Origin: Uranotaenia lowii
Taxonomy: Eukaryota > Arthropoda > Insecta > Diptera > Culicidae
DNA length: 64,000 nucleotides
Reading direction: 5' to 3'
Assembly (NCBI RefSeq): GCF_029784155.1
Contig: NC_073693.1
Span: 226,191,094-226,255,093 of the forward strand
Shown here: in pieces, positions 21,751 through 33,640 of the stretch
Numbering within the stretch: position 1 is the stretch's first letter
Layout of the letters: each line of letters starts with the position of its first letter
The notes under the pieces: model-generated
What the model saw: only the letters and a program-made list of their open reading frames with translations
Told to the model about the DNA's origin: nothing
Database searches by the model: none
Program-made: the position numbers and the translations under genes

Positions 21751-22799
21751 TAAACACAAGCGCTAAACCGCCCAGTAAACATGAACTCAAATCGACAGAG
21801 GGATCGTATTGATCTCTCTAACGATTTTGCATCATCTAATCGGCAGAGAGGAAGACACCATACGCTTGCCTCGGGTGAGTGCCTCGAAATAATCTAAGAC
21901 ACGTCCTCCAGAGAAACACACGAACACAATCCGAATCGTATGTTTCCCTTCGAGACGCGTGTTTACCTGCCTGGAGAAGTCGACTGCTACGATTGAAAGC
22001 ACGCATATAAAAAAGACGGGGATAAAGTGCGAGCACACCGTACGAGCGTACGATTCAAACTGATTTCGCATGTACGCATTCGTATTCGTTGCCTCTAGGT
22101 ATCTCGGCAGGACAAACCGAATGAGAATATTTGCGTTCTCGAAGTGTTACCGAAATTAGCCGTTATATTCTAAGTTCTCTTGCTTTCCGAAAACTAAATG
22201 TTCGACACTCATTTACATGAGTGATGTGTGCTCCGTCAGTGTAGCTCTAAGAGAATGCTCTTATAGAAATGGAGTGTGTTTTAGGAAACCGTCCTTTCCA
22301 TCATGTGTATAACAGAAGAGAACGTTCATTAATGGCGTTGGAATAGGATCTAGGGTCGAATATACAGTGGGGCAGCAACTATTGTGTCTGAGTTATCTAA
22401 GGAGTTGTTTGAGCAGTTGGATTCGCTGTCAACAATTGCTGCTTCGGTGCCCAAAAAACCGCACTTGCACTAGTGCCAGTGAATTCTCTAAAGCGAATTC
22501 CGACAGGCCACGTCTCAGTGGCTAATGCTTTGCTTTTAAAGTCAGCATGCACATTCACTTTGAACGACACATATGACAATGTGTTTTCCCTGGTTTATTC
22601 GCATTTTCATTCTAAAATCATGCTTGAAAACAAATTATTTTGTAGAAATCCTTTATTTGTGCGTCCAAAACGAATTTTTTTAGCATGTTTCTAAAAATTG
22701 ATCATGAATGATTTTTTAAAAGCCTAATATACGATTTTATATTTGCTGATAAATTGTGAAAACAAAATTTTTTTTTCATCTTTATTATATTGATTTTTG
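21751..22799. other. GC-richer stretch of unknown origin
   Basis: 21760-22330 is less AT-rich than most of the window. Reverse frames of 79 and 66 codons (21832-22071) overlap each other and show no motif. It lies directly upstream of the LINE on its strand and could be LINE 5' sequence or host DNA. No confident call. Confidence 0.35.
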
Positions 22800-22948
22800 A
22801 TGAATAATTCCTAGGCTTTGACAAAATTTGCCCGGATTTTGGTCGACAATTTTGAAATCAAATGTCTGAATTTTTCCAGGTTTTTAGAAAAAATTACCCG
22901 GATTTTTTCGGCCCGGGTGGGTACTGAAAATATTTTGGAAATCTTAGT
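22800..22948 (+). mobile_element. 3' half of a CCCGG-rich hAT MITE
   Basis: Matches the right half of the element at 6481-6939: AAATTTGCCCGGATTTTGG, TTTTGAAATCAAATG, CCAGGTTTTTAGAAAAAATT and TCGGCCCGGGTGGGTACTG, ending near TTTTGGAAATCTTAG. The left half is not visible. Confidence 0.65.
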
Positions 22949-23089
22949 CTATCTCGAAGCTATGTAAACGAAATAAAAGATAATTTGTACTCTAAATGTA
23001 GGTTTTTTTATAGCACTTCAAAGGAAAAATAATTTAAAACATTATTCCGATGTAGTTTTGATGAAATTTCGAGCTTTTCGTCGAATATT

Positions 23090-23520
23090 ATAGTTTGGAC
23101 ACCCTTTCGCTGACCTCAGTGGCAATTTTTTTCCACAATCCCTTCATCTCTGTTGCATCCCGAGTCGTCCAGCATTCTTTTTCATCTTCTACTTGACAAT
23201 TGCCCAATATTTTTTGATAGGGTGAAATTGTAAGGAAGAATACGTTTGCTCAGGCACTCCTCCTTGTACATCTTGGAGTCTATGGTCTTGTTTGTCACAA
23301 AAACCGAAGGTTTTCGTTCGCAGCTGCAAATACCTTTCCAGATAAAGCTCTTTCTTGCAAACTTATCGGCAAACACGAATTTGAACTTGCCGGGAACATC
23401 ACTCCAACCAGGTGATCGTGCTGAACATCTTCAAATGCAGTTTTTGATCCTTAGTTCCACTATGACGCTTGGTATGAACCTGCCGATCGATTTTTGAAAC
23501 AAAACGAATCGCAAATGCAC
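23090..23520 (-). pseudogene. Tc1/mariner-type transposase fragment
   Basis: The clearest frame (23376-23182) reads FADKFARKSFIWKGICSC then VFVTNKTIDSKMYKEECL and RILPY, a segment that lies between the first and second catalytic acids in ITmD37E-like transposases. Upstream on the same strand, in other frames, VPGKFKFVFADK and KIDRQVHTKRHSGTKDQKLH are fragments of the linker and DNA-binding region. The first aspartate region is deleted. It ends where the forward LINE fragment begins. Confidence 0.7.
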
Positions 23521-23608
23521 TGATAGAGAAAACATTCCAAAACAAAGTACTGTCAAAACTCAAAACATTCCAGATCCGATGACTAGGAGCGCAATGGTAT
23601 AATAAACA

Positions 23609-24202
23609 TTGCGTTCAGTGCGATCCACGACAACAAATTTGCTGACTTTTACATCGTTCGTGCAAGATAGCTTCACCATGAAGTCACAAACCGACGCCAT
23701 CTATACTGATCTGTCTGCTGCTTTCGATAAAGTAAATCACGATATTGCTATTGCTAAACTCGAACGCTTAGGATTCTGTGGTTCCCTACTGGACTGGTTT
23801 CGAAGCTATTTAACGGGACGAAGGTTATCTGTGCAAACTGGAAATTACTTTTCAAGACAATTCTCTGCTTGTTCAGGTGTGCCCCAGGGAAGCCATTTGA
23901 CACCGATAATTTTTGTCATCTATTTTAACGATGTTCTCACTCTATTGGACGGCCCAAAACTTGCGTATGCCGACGACCTCAAACTTTTCCACACCATCAA
24001 TGGCCAAGACGATATCGATCTCTTGCAAAGGCAGTTCAACACCTTCGCTCACTGGTGTGACACCAACTGCTTGCCTCTGAACCACAGCAAATGTGCGGTC
24101 ATTTCTTTTTCTCGCAAGCGGAACCCTCTTCATGCAGAGTACACTCTTGGGAACGAAATCATCGCCCGGGTGGACCACATCAAGATCTGGGCGTTATCCT
24201 AG
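23609..24202 (+). CDS. LINE reverse-transcriptase core with intact YADD
   Basis: 197 codons. IYTDLSAAFDKVNH (residues 31-44) holds the first catalytic aspartate, CSGVPQGSHLTPIIF (88-102) is the substrate-binding loop with LTPIIF in place of LGPLLF, and LAYADDLKLF (118-127) is the catalytic pair. The protein start is missing; the first ATG is internal. A frameshift after DHIK ends the frame. Confidence 0.86.
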   Translation: MRSVRSTTTNLLTFTSFVQDSFTMKSQTDAIYTDLSAAFDKVNHDIAIAKLERLGFCGSLLDWFRSYLTGRRLSVQTGNYFSRQFSACSGVPQGSHLTPIIFVIYFNDVLTLLDGPKLAYADDLKLFHTINGQDDIDLLQRQFNTFAHWCDTNCLPLNHSKCAVISFSRKRNPLHAEYTLGNEIIARVDHIKIWALS

Positions 24203-24765
24203 ACCACCGGCTGGAGTTTAAGACTCATACGAATTACATCGTCGATAAAGCGTCTAGAAGTCTTGGCTTCTTATTTCGCGTAACAAAGATGTGTACTGCC
24301 TAAAAAGTTTGTATTGCAGCATAGTTCGCTCAACGCTTGAATATGCATCTGCAGTTTGGTGCCCATTTTACCAGAACGCTTCAAATTCGTCGTAACGCTG
24401 CACGTGCTCTAGTCGTAGTGGATCTCCTTGCGTCGAGGATTGACGCTCCCATGCTGCTGGAGGCTATTCCTCTCAGTGTGCGACCCCGAGGATTAAGGAA
24501 CCAAAATCTACAGCTCTATGTTCCCATCCGGCTGAATAACTACGGAGCCAACAGCGCTCTTATTGGGATTTTGAGAACTTTCAACCGCTTCGCCGAGTAC
24601 TTCGACTTCGACGCTTCAAGGACTACTTTCCGAAGAAAAATTTTAATGGTTTCGAGAACTTTGTAGATTTAACTAGTTTTTAACTCATTATTTTATTAAG
24701 TTATCATTAGGATCAACATGTGGTCCGTTGATGTTTTTACACAAATAAACAAATAAACAAGATTT
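23609..24765 (+). pseudogene. LINE 3' part: reverse transcriptase to 3' tail, with internal deletion
   Basis: A 5'-truncated non-LTR element on the forward strand. The RT core runs 23609-24202 (197 codons). The thumb continues in another frame (24091-24303: LGVILDHRLEFKTH.. SRSLGFLF). A further frame (24337-24666) has LEYASAVWCPF-like sequence, then a deletion, then the C-terminal PRGLRNQNLQLYVPIRLNNYG and LRTFNRFAEYFDFDAS. After the stop at 24664 a 3' UTR of about 75 bp ends in AAATAAAC repeats (24742-24763), a typical LINE tail. Confidence 0.87.
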
Positions 24766-24779
24766 AAGATGATCCATGG

Positions 24780-24897
24780 TAAATTTCGGACTTTTTCAAA
24801 AAAATCTGGGCAACCGGGCCAGACCAGACTTGTGTCAAATTTTGTATGAAATATTAGGGCAAGTCCGGATAAAACTAGGCAATCTGGTCACCTTAAT
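24780..24897 (-). mobile_element. 5' half of a CCCGG-rich hAT MITE (reverse)
   Basis: On the reverse strand it starts TAAGGTGACCAGATTGCC and continues TTTTATCCGGACTTGCCC.. and GGCCCGGTTGCCCAG, as in the left half of the 6481 and 52362 copies. The 3' half is missing. It lies just beyond the LINE tail. Confidence 0.65.
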
Positions 24898-26665
24898 CTA
24901 CTTGCACCTTATGAACTTAATTTAACAGTTTAAACATTTTTTATTCCAAAGTGTCATAACTTTATAAGATTCAATATAACGGCTTTAATCCTGTTGTGTT
25001 AGTCGATTTAAATCTTATCTTATTTCACTGAATCATTGCAGTGCTCATTTTAACAAAAATTCATGCATTAAAGGGTTATTAAGTAATTTGGACTATTGTC
25101 AAAACACAATCACACTATTTTAAAGAACACCTTTTTTCCAGTTAAAATTTTTTGTCTCATCATGCCTTCACCCATCCAATGAGGCACCTTTCTGAAACCT
25201 TCTTTGTTTGTTGCGGAAGTATTTAATATAATGAATCCAATCCCTCAACATGCTAACGTCTTTCTCTTTGTACCAACATATGCCTTCCTCTCTCTCTCTC
25301 TAGAGGCACCTTATCAAATCGGCTAATATTGTTGGGACTTGGCTGGCTGGTTTGCTGGCTGGCTGGCTGGCTTACTGGCTCTATGGCGTGCGTGCCTCCA
25401 GAATGTTTACGAGAAGGTTTCAACCCGAACAAAGGTGACACATTTAATGCGACCTGAAGGATACATGTTGGAGCAAACGAAGAAAAAAAAAAGAATCGTG
25501 CCTTCAAATGAAGTTATAAAGCTGATAACCGAACGTTCTAATGACAGTGGGTGTTGTTGTTACCTTCGAAAGGTGGAGGTGAGCATTTGTGCCATTATTT
25601 ATCCACCACGGTTCAAACGGATTTTCTGCTCCTCATTCCTTCCTTCTACTTTTTTTTCCTTTTGGGTGTCAATGACATTCTATTCCGTAAAAGTGGCGCT
25701 CTTTTTTTCGTCCTCGGAAATGACATTTCATTCACTTTGTAGAGCGCTTTTAAAGCTAATTTCGTCATCCGAAATGAATAAGGTAGCAGTTATTTCTTCG
25801 AAAGAGGATGAAAAACATTTATTTGGACTAAAAAGTCAAATGCTGTTTTCTTTTGTTTTTAGGATCTGAGAAACGTAGATGAAAAAAAAATTTAAAAATG
25901 TCAAATAGGTGTTTCTAAATTAAATTTAAAACTATTTCTGCACGAAAAAAATTCAAAAGAAAATATGGATAATATGGTGACCAAAACCAATAATACCAAC
26001 CAATAATATGGTGACCATTTTTAAAATAGCTTGTCTAAAAAAATCTAGCTGACGAGGCAAGGAACCGCCTGCGATTTTCATGAGCCCCGCCATTTAGGCG
26101 AAACGCACCCAAGGTGATCCATGGAATGCAATTCAGCATTTGGCGCCCATTCTGTCTATTTCCATCTTCGTCAGCACTAACGTAGCGTTTTAAATTTGGC
26201 TGAAAAAAAAAATGATGAAAGATACAAATGACAAACGCTGATTTGTGGTGAAAAGCCCTCGGCTTCTTCAAGAATTTTTTTATCATCACCGTGAATCGGT
26301 TGTATCTCGGTGAAACATTTAAAATAAAAATATGAGCTTTGGTGTTCACGGATGAATGAAGCATGATGGAGCTACCAGGTAAAAAGTACGATAGTGAAAG
26401 ACTTTTCTGGAATACCGTAAAATGGGGTATATCAAGACAAAATTTGGGGAAAAACTTTTTTTATGAATTTGGCTAGAAAAAATTGATGTTAATGATAATG
26501 AAAAAAAAAAAAATAAAAGACAGCGAATAGTGATTTACCATGTCTGTTACTTTTCTGTGGGATAACGGATATTTTAGTATGATTTCTTGAAATCAAAGGA
26601 TAGATCAATAATAGAAACTGATTCAAATCGTTAAAATTACCTTCAAAAAAGAAAAGTTTTAGCAC
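24898..26665. other. No supported gene; GC-richer patch with GGCT microsatellite
   Basis: 25230-25800 is less AT-rich and contains CT and GGCT repeats. A 176-codon forward frame (25339-25869) begins in the GGCT repeat and is hydrophobic and serine/phenylalanine-rich with no domain. A 109-codon reverse frame (26035-26364) shows no motif. Possibly host unique sequence. Confidence 0.4.
25342..25381. repeat. GGCT microsatellite, imperfect
   Basis: GGCTGGCTGGTTTGCTGGCT and onward; followed by unique sequence. Confidence 0.9.
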
Positions 26666-27459
26666 ATTTATCCTCTAAAACCTCTTTTTGGACTCGGTAG
26701 GCGGTGCCTGAAAGTGACAGACCTGTTTTGAGGATGGAAATTTTTAAGAAATGTGTAGTGAAAAAATATTTTATTGTAAAAAGTGTTTGTAATTTAACTG
26801 ATCAATTCCTGGGAGAAAGGAAGGAAGCATCCTTAGCTGCGTTTCGCACAAGACGTGGAATTGGGAAGCTATCAGAATGCCGATGAAAGGAATCTCAAGT
26901 ATTACGGTATCAACCAAACGAGGGAAATACACAACGCGTGCGTGATTTATGAAATTCAAGAATGAAGAACGGTAGGATGAAGATTAAGAAGGTCGTCACA
27001 AAGTTCTAGGAAATCCGAAAAAAATCTAAGAGCTAAGTATTTTTTGTGGTTTTGTGATAAATGATGCAACATTATTCTTATGTTATGAATAGCCCGAAAA
27101 GTTCCTTCGACATCATGTTTATCTTATTTTATTTATGGGGTTTGAAAAAAAACTGTATTTCAACTTTTTAAAGTTATTTCTGAGAAAACATATCAAACTC
27201 CCGACACAAACTCCTTTAATTAACTTAAATGATGTCAATGATTTTCAATAATGTAAAATGATTCGTGAATTAATTTGTTGATTGATTTGATGAATTGTAA
27301 TTAAAAATGTGAATGAATGAAACAACAAAGCTTGACAGACAACAACTATTTTGCTAAACAGTTTTTTTGCAATACAAGTCATTTGGTTTTGAAATGTTTT
27401 ATTGTCAAATTTTGTCAGTTATTGAAATTGGAACATATTGAATTTCTTTGTTAAGATCT

Positions 27460-27680
27460 TTGTCAATCACTTAGTAGCAATCATTGGTGACGTGGAGCTT
27501 ATTCTACCGAACCACACCAACAATCGTGGATTTCTAAATGTCTTTTTTCATTGCATATCATTAAAAATTTCAATAATTTTATTTGTTTTTAATCTGTCAT
27601 TTAAACAGTTTTTTTTTTTTGCATTTCGGGTTCAACGGTTTGAGATGCTGAAAGCTTTCAACAGGAACTAATAGGAGTAA
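27460..27680. repeat. SINE-like repeat, copy 1
   Basis: CAATCACTTAGTAGCAATCATTGG and GTGGAGCTTATTCTACCGAACCA, then GCATTTCGGGTTCAACGGTTTGAG, match copy 2 about 500 bp downstream at roughly three bases in four. On the reverse strand GGTGTGGTTCGGTAG resembles a pol III A box. Confidence 0.45.
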
Positions 27681-27964
27681 GGAAAATAATTTTTTAGGTT
27701 CACCGTAACACTAGTCAAAAGTGTCTCCCAATCAATTCCTCCAACCCCCTCCCAACCAAAATTGTTTTGCTAGGATGCAGAGGTAACCTCGGTCCTAAAG
27801 CACAAAATAGATCTTTCATCCTTTTCTCTTTCTTCCAATCTATCTATTGACTACTAGGACGTGGCCGGCGCCGTTATTGGCGTTAAAAGAGAGAGCATCA
27901 GTTTTGTGCAGTGTGAATGAGCAGCTAATCCCAAGCACCATTCATTTGACCTCTGATTAAAATT

Positions 27965-28150
27965 GATGGCCTCGGTCAATCACGGAGTAGCAACCATTGG
28001 CAATGTGGAACTTGTTCTACTGAGCCACGCCAGCGATCGTGGACCTCGAAGTGATTGTTATCACAATATGTTTTTCTAACAAGCAATTCATACATTTTCT
28101 ACAACCATGCACTTCGGGTTTTACGGTTTAAGGTGGATGTGAGTAGTTAA
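27965..28150. repeat. SINE-like repeat, copy 2
   Basis: CAATCACGGAGTAGCAACC, GTGGAACTTGTTCTACTGAG, and GCACTTCGGGTTTTACGG match copy 1. On the reverse strand TGGCGTGGCTCAGTAG looks like a tRNA A box and GGTTGCTACTCC like a weak B box, so a tRNA-derived origin is possible. Confidence 0.5.
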
Positions 28151-28191
28151 TCAAGCTAAGCTAAGCTATTTATCCTCTAAAACCTCTTTTT

Positions 28192-29938
28192 TTCTGCTGA
28201 AAAATTCACAAAAGCTTGATACTATAACCATAAAATCCTATTGTTTTTTTCCAAAAACTATAACCTAAAGGATTTCTTTATCATCTTTTTCATAAAGGCA
28301 AAAGCACTGGGTCTTGATACATAAAAAATCAAATTTTAAAGATGCTGGACAATTTTAGAGAAATATTAGTATTCAGGCCCGAGTGAAAGATCCATTTTTA
28401 GGGAGGGGGGATGTGTGGGTTCCGAAATTCAATTGAGCTAGAAATAATAAAAATACTAAAACGCACAATAGAAAAGGAAATAAATTTCTAAAACCATCTT
28501 CCTAATCATGACCATCACACAAACTAAACAAAAATATGCTCTTTATTATGAAAGAATGCTGAAATATGCTCTTTATTAAGAAATTTTGAGCAGTGTAGTA
28601 GTACATATTTAAAATCTATATTTCTGAACCACCATAAAAACCAGAATTTAAAACTTTGAACACAATAATCAATGCACAGAATAAGAATACCGAAAATTAT
28701 ATACCAGATTTTGAAAGAAATACGAGTTGTTAAAAAAAAATGATCGCGATCATCATTAAAAACTGTTTATGGAAATGATAAAAGATAATAGTTAACTATT
28801 GATCTACTTATTTTCATTTATTTTCTTCATAGAAGGGTTTTTTTTTTGGAAAAAAGGCGATAATTTCTTGAATTTGGAAAAAAATCAATAAACGGTTTGA
28901 AATGTGCATTCTAGGTAAGAAAAAAAATACCCATTAGAACTTAAGAGAATTTGTTCAAAACACATAATTTATTAAATTAAATTTGATTAAAGGACGAAAC
29001 TATTTAGTTATATTTCAAGAGTGCTAAGTTATTTTTTTTTAATTCATAGTGTTAATTTTGTTTGTTTCAATTTTTCATTGATAGCTTATTAGGACAAAAT
29101 ATAGGTTGGTATTTTTTAATTTTTTCATTTTAAGGAGCAATAAGAAACTGATAAAAATAAAAATAAGGAATTCCAAGCTTTGATGTAAATATTGTATTCC
29201 AAAGTTTCCACTTCCGAAGAATTTTTCAAACAATTTAAAGATTTGATAAAAAAACATGGTCGATTAAAAAAACGTTTCAAATTAATTTATAATAGGTTTA
29301 TAAATTATCTGTGGCAGGTTTAAAAAACACAGACAAACTTATTAAAAACAATTAAGGACTTAAGTATTTAGTTAATTTATTTGAAAATTAAAACAAAATA
29401 TGCAGATGAAAAAATTAGTTTTGAAACATTCAGAAGGAAATTTTTTCCCAATTAAAAAGTCATTAAATTTTGATTAATCAAATTTATAAAATTTAATTTA
29501 TAACTCCATCTCTGATTTTGTCAATCATTTCTAGTTTTTGTTATTTGCCAGAAAAGCGTAGAAACTTCTTTAGGGCACTCAATTTGATCAAAATTAGCTC
29601 TTCAAATCTTTACACCTAGGAAAAACCTGAATTTTGTCGATTTGTGTAATTTATCAAAACGCTTATTTAGAGTTTAGCATCGAGAGGATTAAGTCACACA
29701 AAATAAAATTGATGCTAAAATTAAGGTTTTGTAGAAAAGGTATTTCATATTTACCATTACATAAAAGTTTTTTTTAATTAATCTAGTAAATGCTAGGTAG
29801 TCAACTTGAGGTCACCTAAGGTCACTAAGTCAAGTAATGGATTTTGGGTTTTGATTTTTTTTATTGATCATTCTGTTGACTATCGTGAGTAGTAAACATC
29901 TATAACATGGCAACCAGATTGTTGATTTGTTTAATTAA
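28192..29938. other. Very AT-rich stretch without genes
   Basis: No open frame above 60 codons, no repeat termini seen. Confidence 0.55.
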
Positions 29939-32321
29939 TCTAATATATAAAGATGAGTTGGACTATATATGTTTGTTTGTATGTACCTTATACAAATCGA
30001 CACCGCTTAACCGATCAGCCTGAATTTTGGTACAGTTATGTGTTTGGACCATGGGAAGGTTTTAGCCATAGTTTCGAGCCCCTCCCACCTGAGAAAAGGG
30101 ACCCTCCCATAGAACTTTCGTTTTTTTCCCACAAACCAAAAGTTATGGCACCCATTTTTCAGAACCAATTTTTTCCCTTTGGCGGGGTTGTTTTCACCAT
30201 CACCATGAGCCGGGCATTAGAAACGACCATCAAGAGTTCACGCGGACTGGAGAGGAAATCAAAGCTTGCTGAGCATCAAAGATTTGAAAGGTAAAATTTT
30301 GGCGGGTGTTTTTTCCTTCTACTGTTCAAAACACGTGGTACCGGTACGAGATATTTGGATGCAATAATGAGCCTACATTTTGTATTGAAAAATACAACTA
30401 TCCTGTAAAGAATGTATTGACTAAAATTTTAGTGATTTTCAATGTGCTGCCTACCGCCCCGCTGGGGGGCTTTGAGAGTTTACAAGGATATACAGTGAAC
30501 TGAACAGTCAACAGTGGATTGGCTTCTTCAGCTGAATAACTATTTGGACTGAATGCTGAAAAACTAATTAACCGATTTTCATGAACTCCAGCTTTCAACC
30601 AACCATTTTCAATTTTTTAGGTTTCGTTATAGAGAAAGGAAAAATCATAAGATTCATTGACCTTATACTTTTTGATTTATTTTTGGTCATCAATGTGTTC
30701 AATTCTACCATCCAATTTTGAAAAAAAAACCGTTTGGTAATGCGAGTTCAAACAAATGATTTCAAAGAATTTTAACATTGATCACTCTTCAAAATAATTA
30801 ATGGAACTCAAATAAGACCATTTTCATAACATTTAAATGGTTATTTCGGTTCAGAGATAATTCTTTTCGATAACTCCAAGAAACTTTTAGTGCAACTTTC
30901 AACATTTAAGAAAAACAGTGTTAAATTAAAAAAGCGAAAAAAGCACACATACAATTGAAAACATGCCAAATGAGTCTTAAACATGGTTCAACAAGGTTTG
31001 GAAGTGTTTTTAGAAATTTTTAATTAAATAAAACTTAAATATAGGGGGAAGTCGGGTAAAACGGACACCCTAAGGTAGAATCGCAATAGAAAATCAGATA
31101 TTGCTCTTTTCATCGCAGTTTTCGTGCAGATGGGCAGTTTAGGTTGTTTGCTAACGCATTAACCGTTGAAATTAGTAAATTTCCTTCATCAAAACTGTTT
31201 TTATAGCTATTCAAAACATGCTTGCAAATTACACTTTTCAAAAATGGTCGGGTAAAACGGACACTGCTCAGAAAAGGTACATTTTGCCGCAAAAATTGCT
31301 GAAAAATTAGATATTTTTGTGAGTTAAGCATTTGAAAACGTTTTTCAACCAAAATGGAACCAACAGGTCCGAGTCCAGAAGCGAAACCGTGTGGTTTCGG
31401 AATTTCATATTTTATAGGCGCTTTCTTCACCGGAGATCATGTTTTTACATTTTTTATGGCCTGTTTGAGATTGTGAGTGCTTTTCGACCGACAATTGCTC
31501 TTGCCAAGGTCTTCTGAAGGCATATGGAGGAACAAACCGATGAAAAAATTAAAATACCTGGAGAAATTTATGTGTCCGTTTTACCCGACATTGAGGTGTC
31601 CGTCTTACCCGCCTTTGCTACTTTTTTTTCAAAACGTTTGTTGTTTAAGCCCTTGGACTGAAATTCGCAGATTTTCCTCCGAATGGTTAAAAAGAAGCCT
31701 AATAATCACTCTACCTTTGAAAACGGTTGAAATTTTCGAAAATTTTGCGAGTTATGAACTATTTTATAAGGAGAGAAAATTACATCAGATAATGGATCCT
31801 CAAAGTTTTTGTTTGTTTTGTTTACTATTGTGGGACCTTGCTTGCTATAAATAAGCAAAGGGTCTCGAAAGTGTTGATACACTTAGACGAACATATTCCC
31901 ATCATTAGATTTGTGCGAAACATTGTAATTTTCGAAATATTGAAAGTGTCCGTTTTACCCGCTGTGTCCGTTTTACCCGACTTTCCCCTACCATTGTACA
32001 GGGAGATCATCCATCTTGAAAAGTGGGATAGTCTCCAAAAGAGATTAAAGTTTTTTGTGATAGAGAAGAAGGAAATTATTTTGAAATTCAATTCATAATC
32101 CTTAAAACTATAAGCTTCTTCTAAAAAAATGAAATCGATAAACACAGTGAATCTCAATCTCAATAAAAACTTTTAAAAGACTTACAAAACTTACTTGGCC
32201 AAACATGGGCCCAATTTCTTAAAATGATGAATATAAAGCTTCCAACATTCCGAAAAATCAAACGACTCATTTTGATTCATATCTTTTGTGAACCCGAGCA
32301 AGGCCGGGTAAAATCAGCTAG
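29939..32321 (+). mobile_element. Helitron-like element 1 (non-autonomous)
   Basis: It starts TCTAATATATAAAGATGAG after an A and ends ..GCCGGGTAAAATCAGCTAG before a T, the TC...CTRR ends and A/T insertion site of Helitrons. A short hairpin ACCCG/CGGGT (about 32292-32309) precedes the CTAG end by about 10 bases, as expected. The first 100 bases are a common start (TTGG.., CCGATCAGCCTGAATTTTGG). No Rep/helicase protein. It carries a MITE at 31044-31988. The right end touches Helitron 2. Confidence 0.7.
31044..31988. mobile_element. 945-bp TA-flanked MITE with repeated GTGTCCGTTTTACCCG boxes
   Basis: Ends GGGGGAAGTCGGGTAAAACG and CGTTTTACCCGACTTTCCCC are inverted repeats next to TA (31042-31043 and 31989-31990). 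The core box TGTCCGTTTTACCCG or its complement recurs inside near 31244, 31570, 31603 and 31950. Open frames of 106, 125, 112 and 86 codons in this region are in different phases and have no transposase motif. Confidence 0.78.
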
Positions 32322-32699
32322 TCTATACAGTGAGGGGCAAAATAAAGTGTCCAAATTATTTTTTTTCAATTTCTTTTATTTTTCTGGTTAAAATTAAACG
32401 AAAACACATCGTAATCATTTTTTAAATATTGTTTATTATGTTCTTTTCAATTTTTATTAATGTTGCGCTGGTAAAAAAATAAAGTTTTTCTGATAGAAAA
32501 AAAACAGTTAATATTCCAAAAAAAACAGGGGCAAAATAAAGTGTCCAGATCGGTACAGCTTCAAAAAATTCAAACTGAAGGCAAACAAGAACGATTTAAT
32601 AATGGGTTTAGCCTCCTTCGGCCTTCAACACCTCCTACAAGTGCTTTGGTATACTTTCAACAAGGTTGTGCAAGTGTTGTGGGTCGAGTTCCTCCCACG

Positions 32700-33175
32700 C
32701 ATGCTCCAAGGCATCAAAATAAGTATTTTTAACTTGTCACACCAGTCTTATCAATCAGAGCATCGAGGATGGCCCACAGATTTTCGATGGGGTTCAGATC
32801 AGGACTTTGTGGGGACCATTCAAGGGGTTTGATGCGGCAGAAATGGAAAAATACCTTCGTCAGATTGGCCGTATGCTACGGATCGTTATCCTGCTGTAAA
32901 ACGAAGCGCTCTTCGAGGCCCATCTTGATGAGGGATACCTCGAGGTTTTCCCGCAGGATATTGCAATATGACTCAGCTGTCATGATTTCGTCAATTTTTA
33001 CCAAATTGCCCACCCCACCCCAAGAAAAGCACCCCCACACCATCACGTTACTTCCTCCGTGCTTGACTGTTCCTTGGATATGGCGGTCTTGGAGCTCCTC
33101 ACCCGACTTGCGCCACATATGATCCCGCTTCTTCCGGTTGAATAGCTCAAATTTGGATTCGTCGGTCCATAACAA
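32700..33175 (-). pseudogene. Tc1-type transposase C-terminal part, left arm
   Basis: The frame 33175-32876 (99 codons) begins LWTDESKFELF, with the first catalytic aspartate, and runs through MVWGCFSWGGVG to VLQQDNDP with the second aspartate, where a TAG stop replaces the next codon. Beyond the stop in the same reading are HTANLTKVFFHFCR, WSPQSPDLNPIENLWAILD with the catalytic glutamate, and a stop. The N-terminal DNA-binding domains are absent. This is DD34E-type, different from the ITmD37E relics. Confidence 0.88.
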
Positions 33176-33305
33176 TGTTTCAAAGCAATCGGAAAATTCC
33201 TTTTAATTCAACCACGGTAAATGAAAAGTTCAGATACCGGTATTTCGATAGCAACTTACTATCTTCTTCAGTAAGCGTTTTCGATTGATATCGAGCACGG
33301 AGCAA

Positions 33306-33640
33306 CGGAGGAAGTAACGTGATGGTGTGGGGGTGCTTTTCTTGGGGTGGGGTGGGCAATTTGGTAAAAATTGACGAAATCATGACAGCTGAGTCATATT
33401 GCAATATCCTGCGGGAAAACCTCGAGGTATCCCTCATCAAGACGGGCCTCGAAGAGCGCTTCGTTTTACAGCAGGATAACGATCCGTAGCATACGGCCAA
33501 TCTGACGAAGGTATTTTTCCATTTCTGCCGCATCAAACCCCTTGAATGGTCCCCACAAAGTCCTGATCTGAACCCCATCGAAAATCTGTGGGCCATCCTC
33601 GATGCTCTGATTGATAAGACTGGTGTGACAAGTTAAAAAT
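33306..33640 (+). pseudogene. Tc1-type transposase C-terminal part, right arm
   Basis: A mirror copy of the left-arm frame, starting at NVMVWGCFSWGG and carrying the same TAG stop after QQDNDP (near 33487), then the SPQSPDLNPIENLWAILD segment. Because both arms share the stop, the gene was already broken before the inversion duplicated it, or the arms have been homogenised since. Confidence 0.85.

Larger units (their letters stand above)
26690..28167 (+). mobile_element. 1.48-kb insertion between 24-bp direct repeats, AGCTA-tailed
   Basis: The same 24 bases (starting ATTTATCCTCTAAAACC, ending CTCTTTTT) occur at 26666-26689 and 28168-28191. The right copy is preceded immediately by CAAGCTAAGCTAAGCT, a simple tail. 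Long target duplications plus a 3' tail suggest insertion by a retroposon. The interior holds two diverged copies of one repeat (27460 and 27965) but no recognisable reverse transcriptase. Confidence 0.55.

Noticed and set aside
25339..25869. 176-codon forward frame with hydrophobic segments
   Set aside because: It starts in the GGCT repeat, and the apparent membrane segments come from T-rich sequence.
32541..33122. Forward frames of 63, 76 and 117 codons, mirrored on the reverse strand at 33180-33824
   Set aside because: These are antisense shadows of the Tc1 transposase remnants in the palindrome arms.
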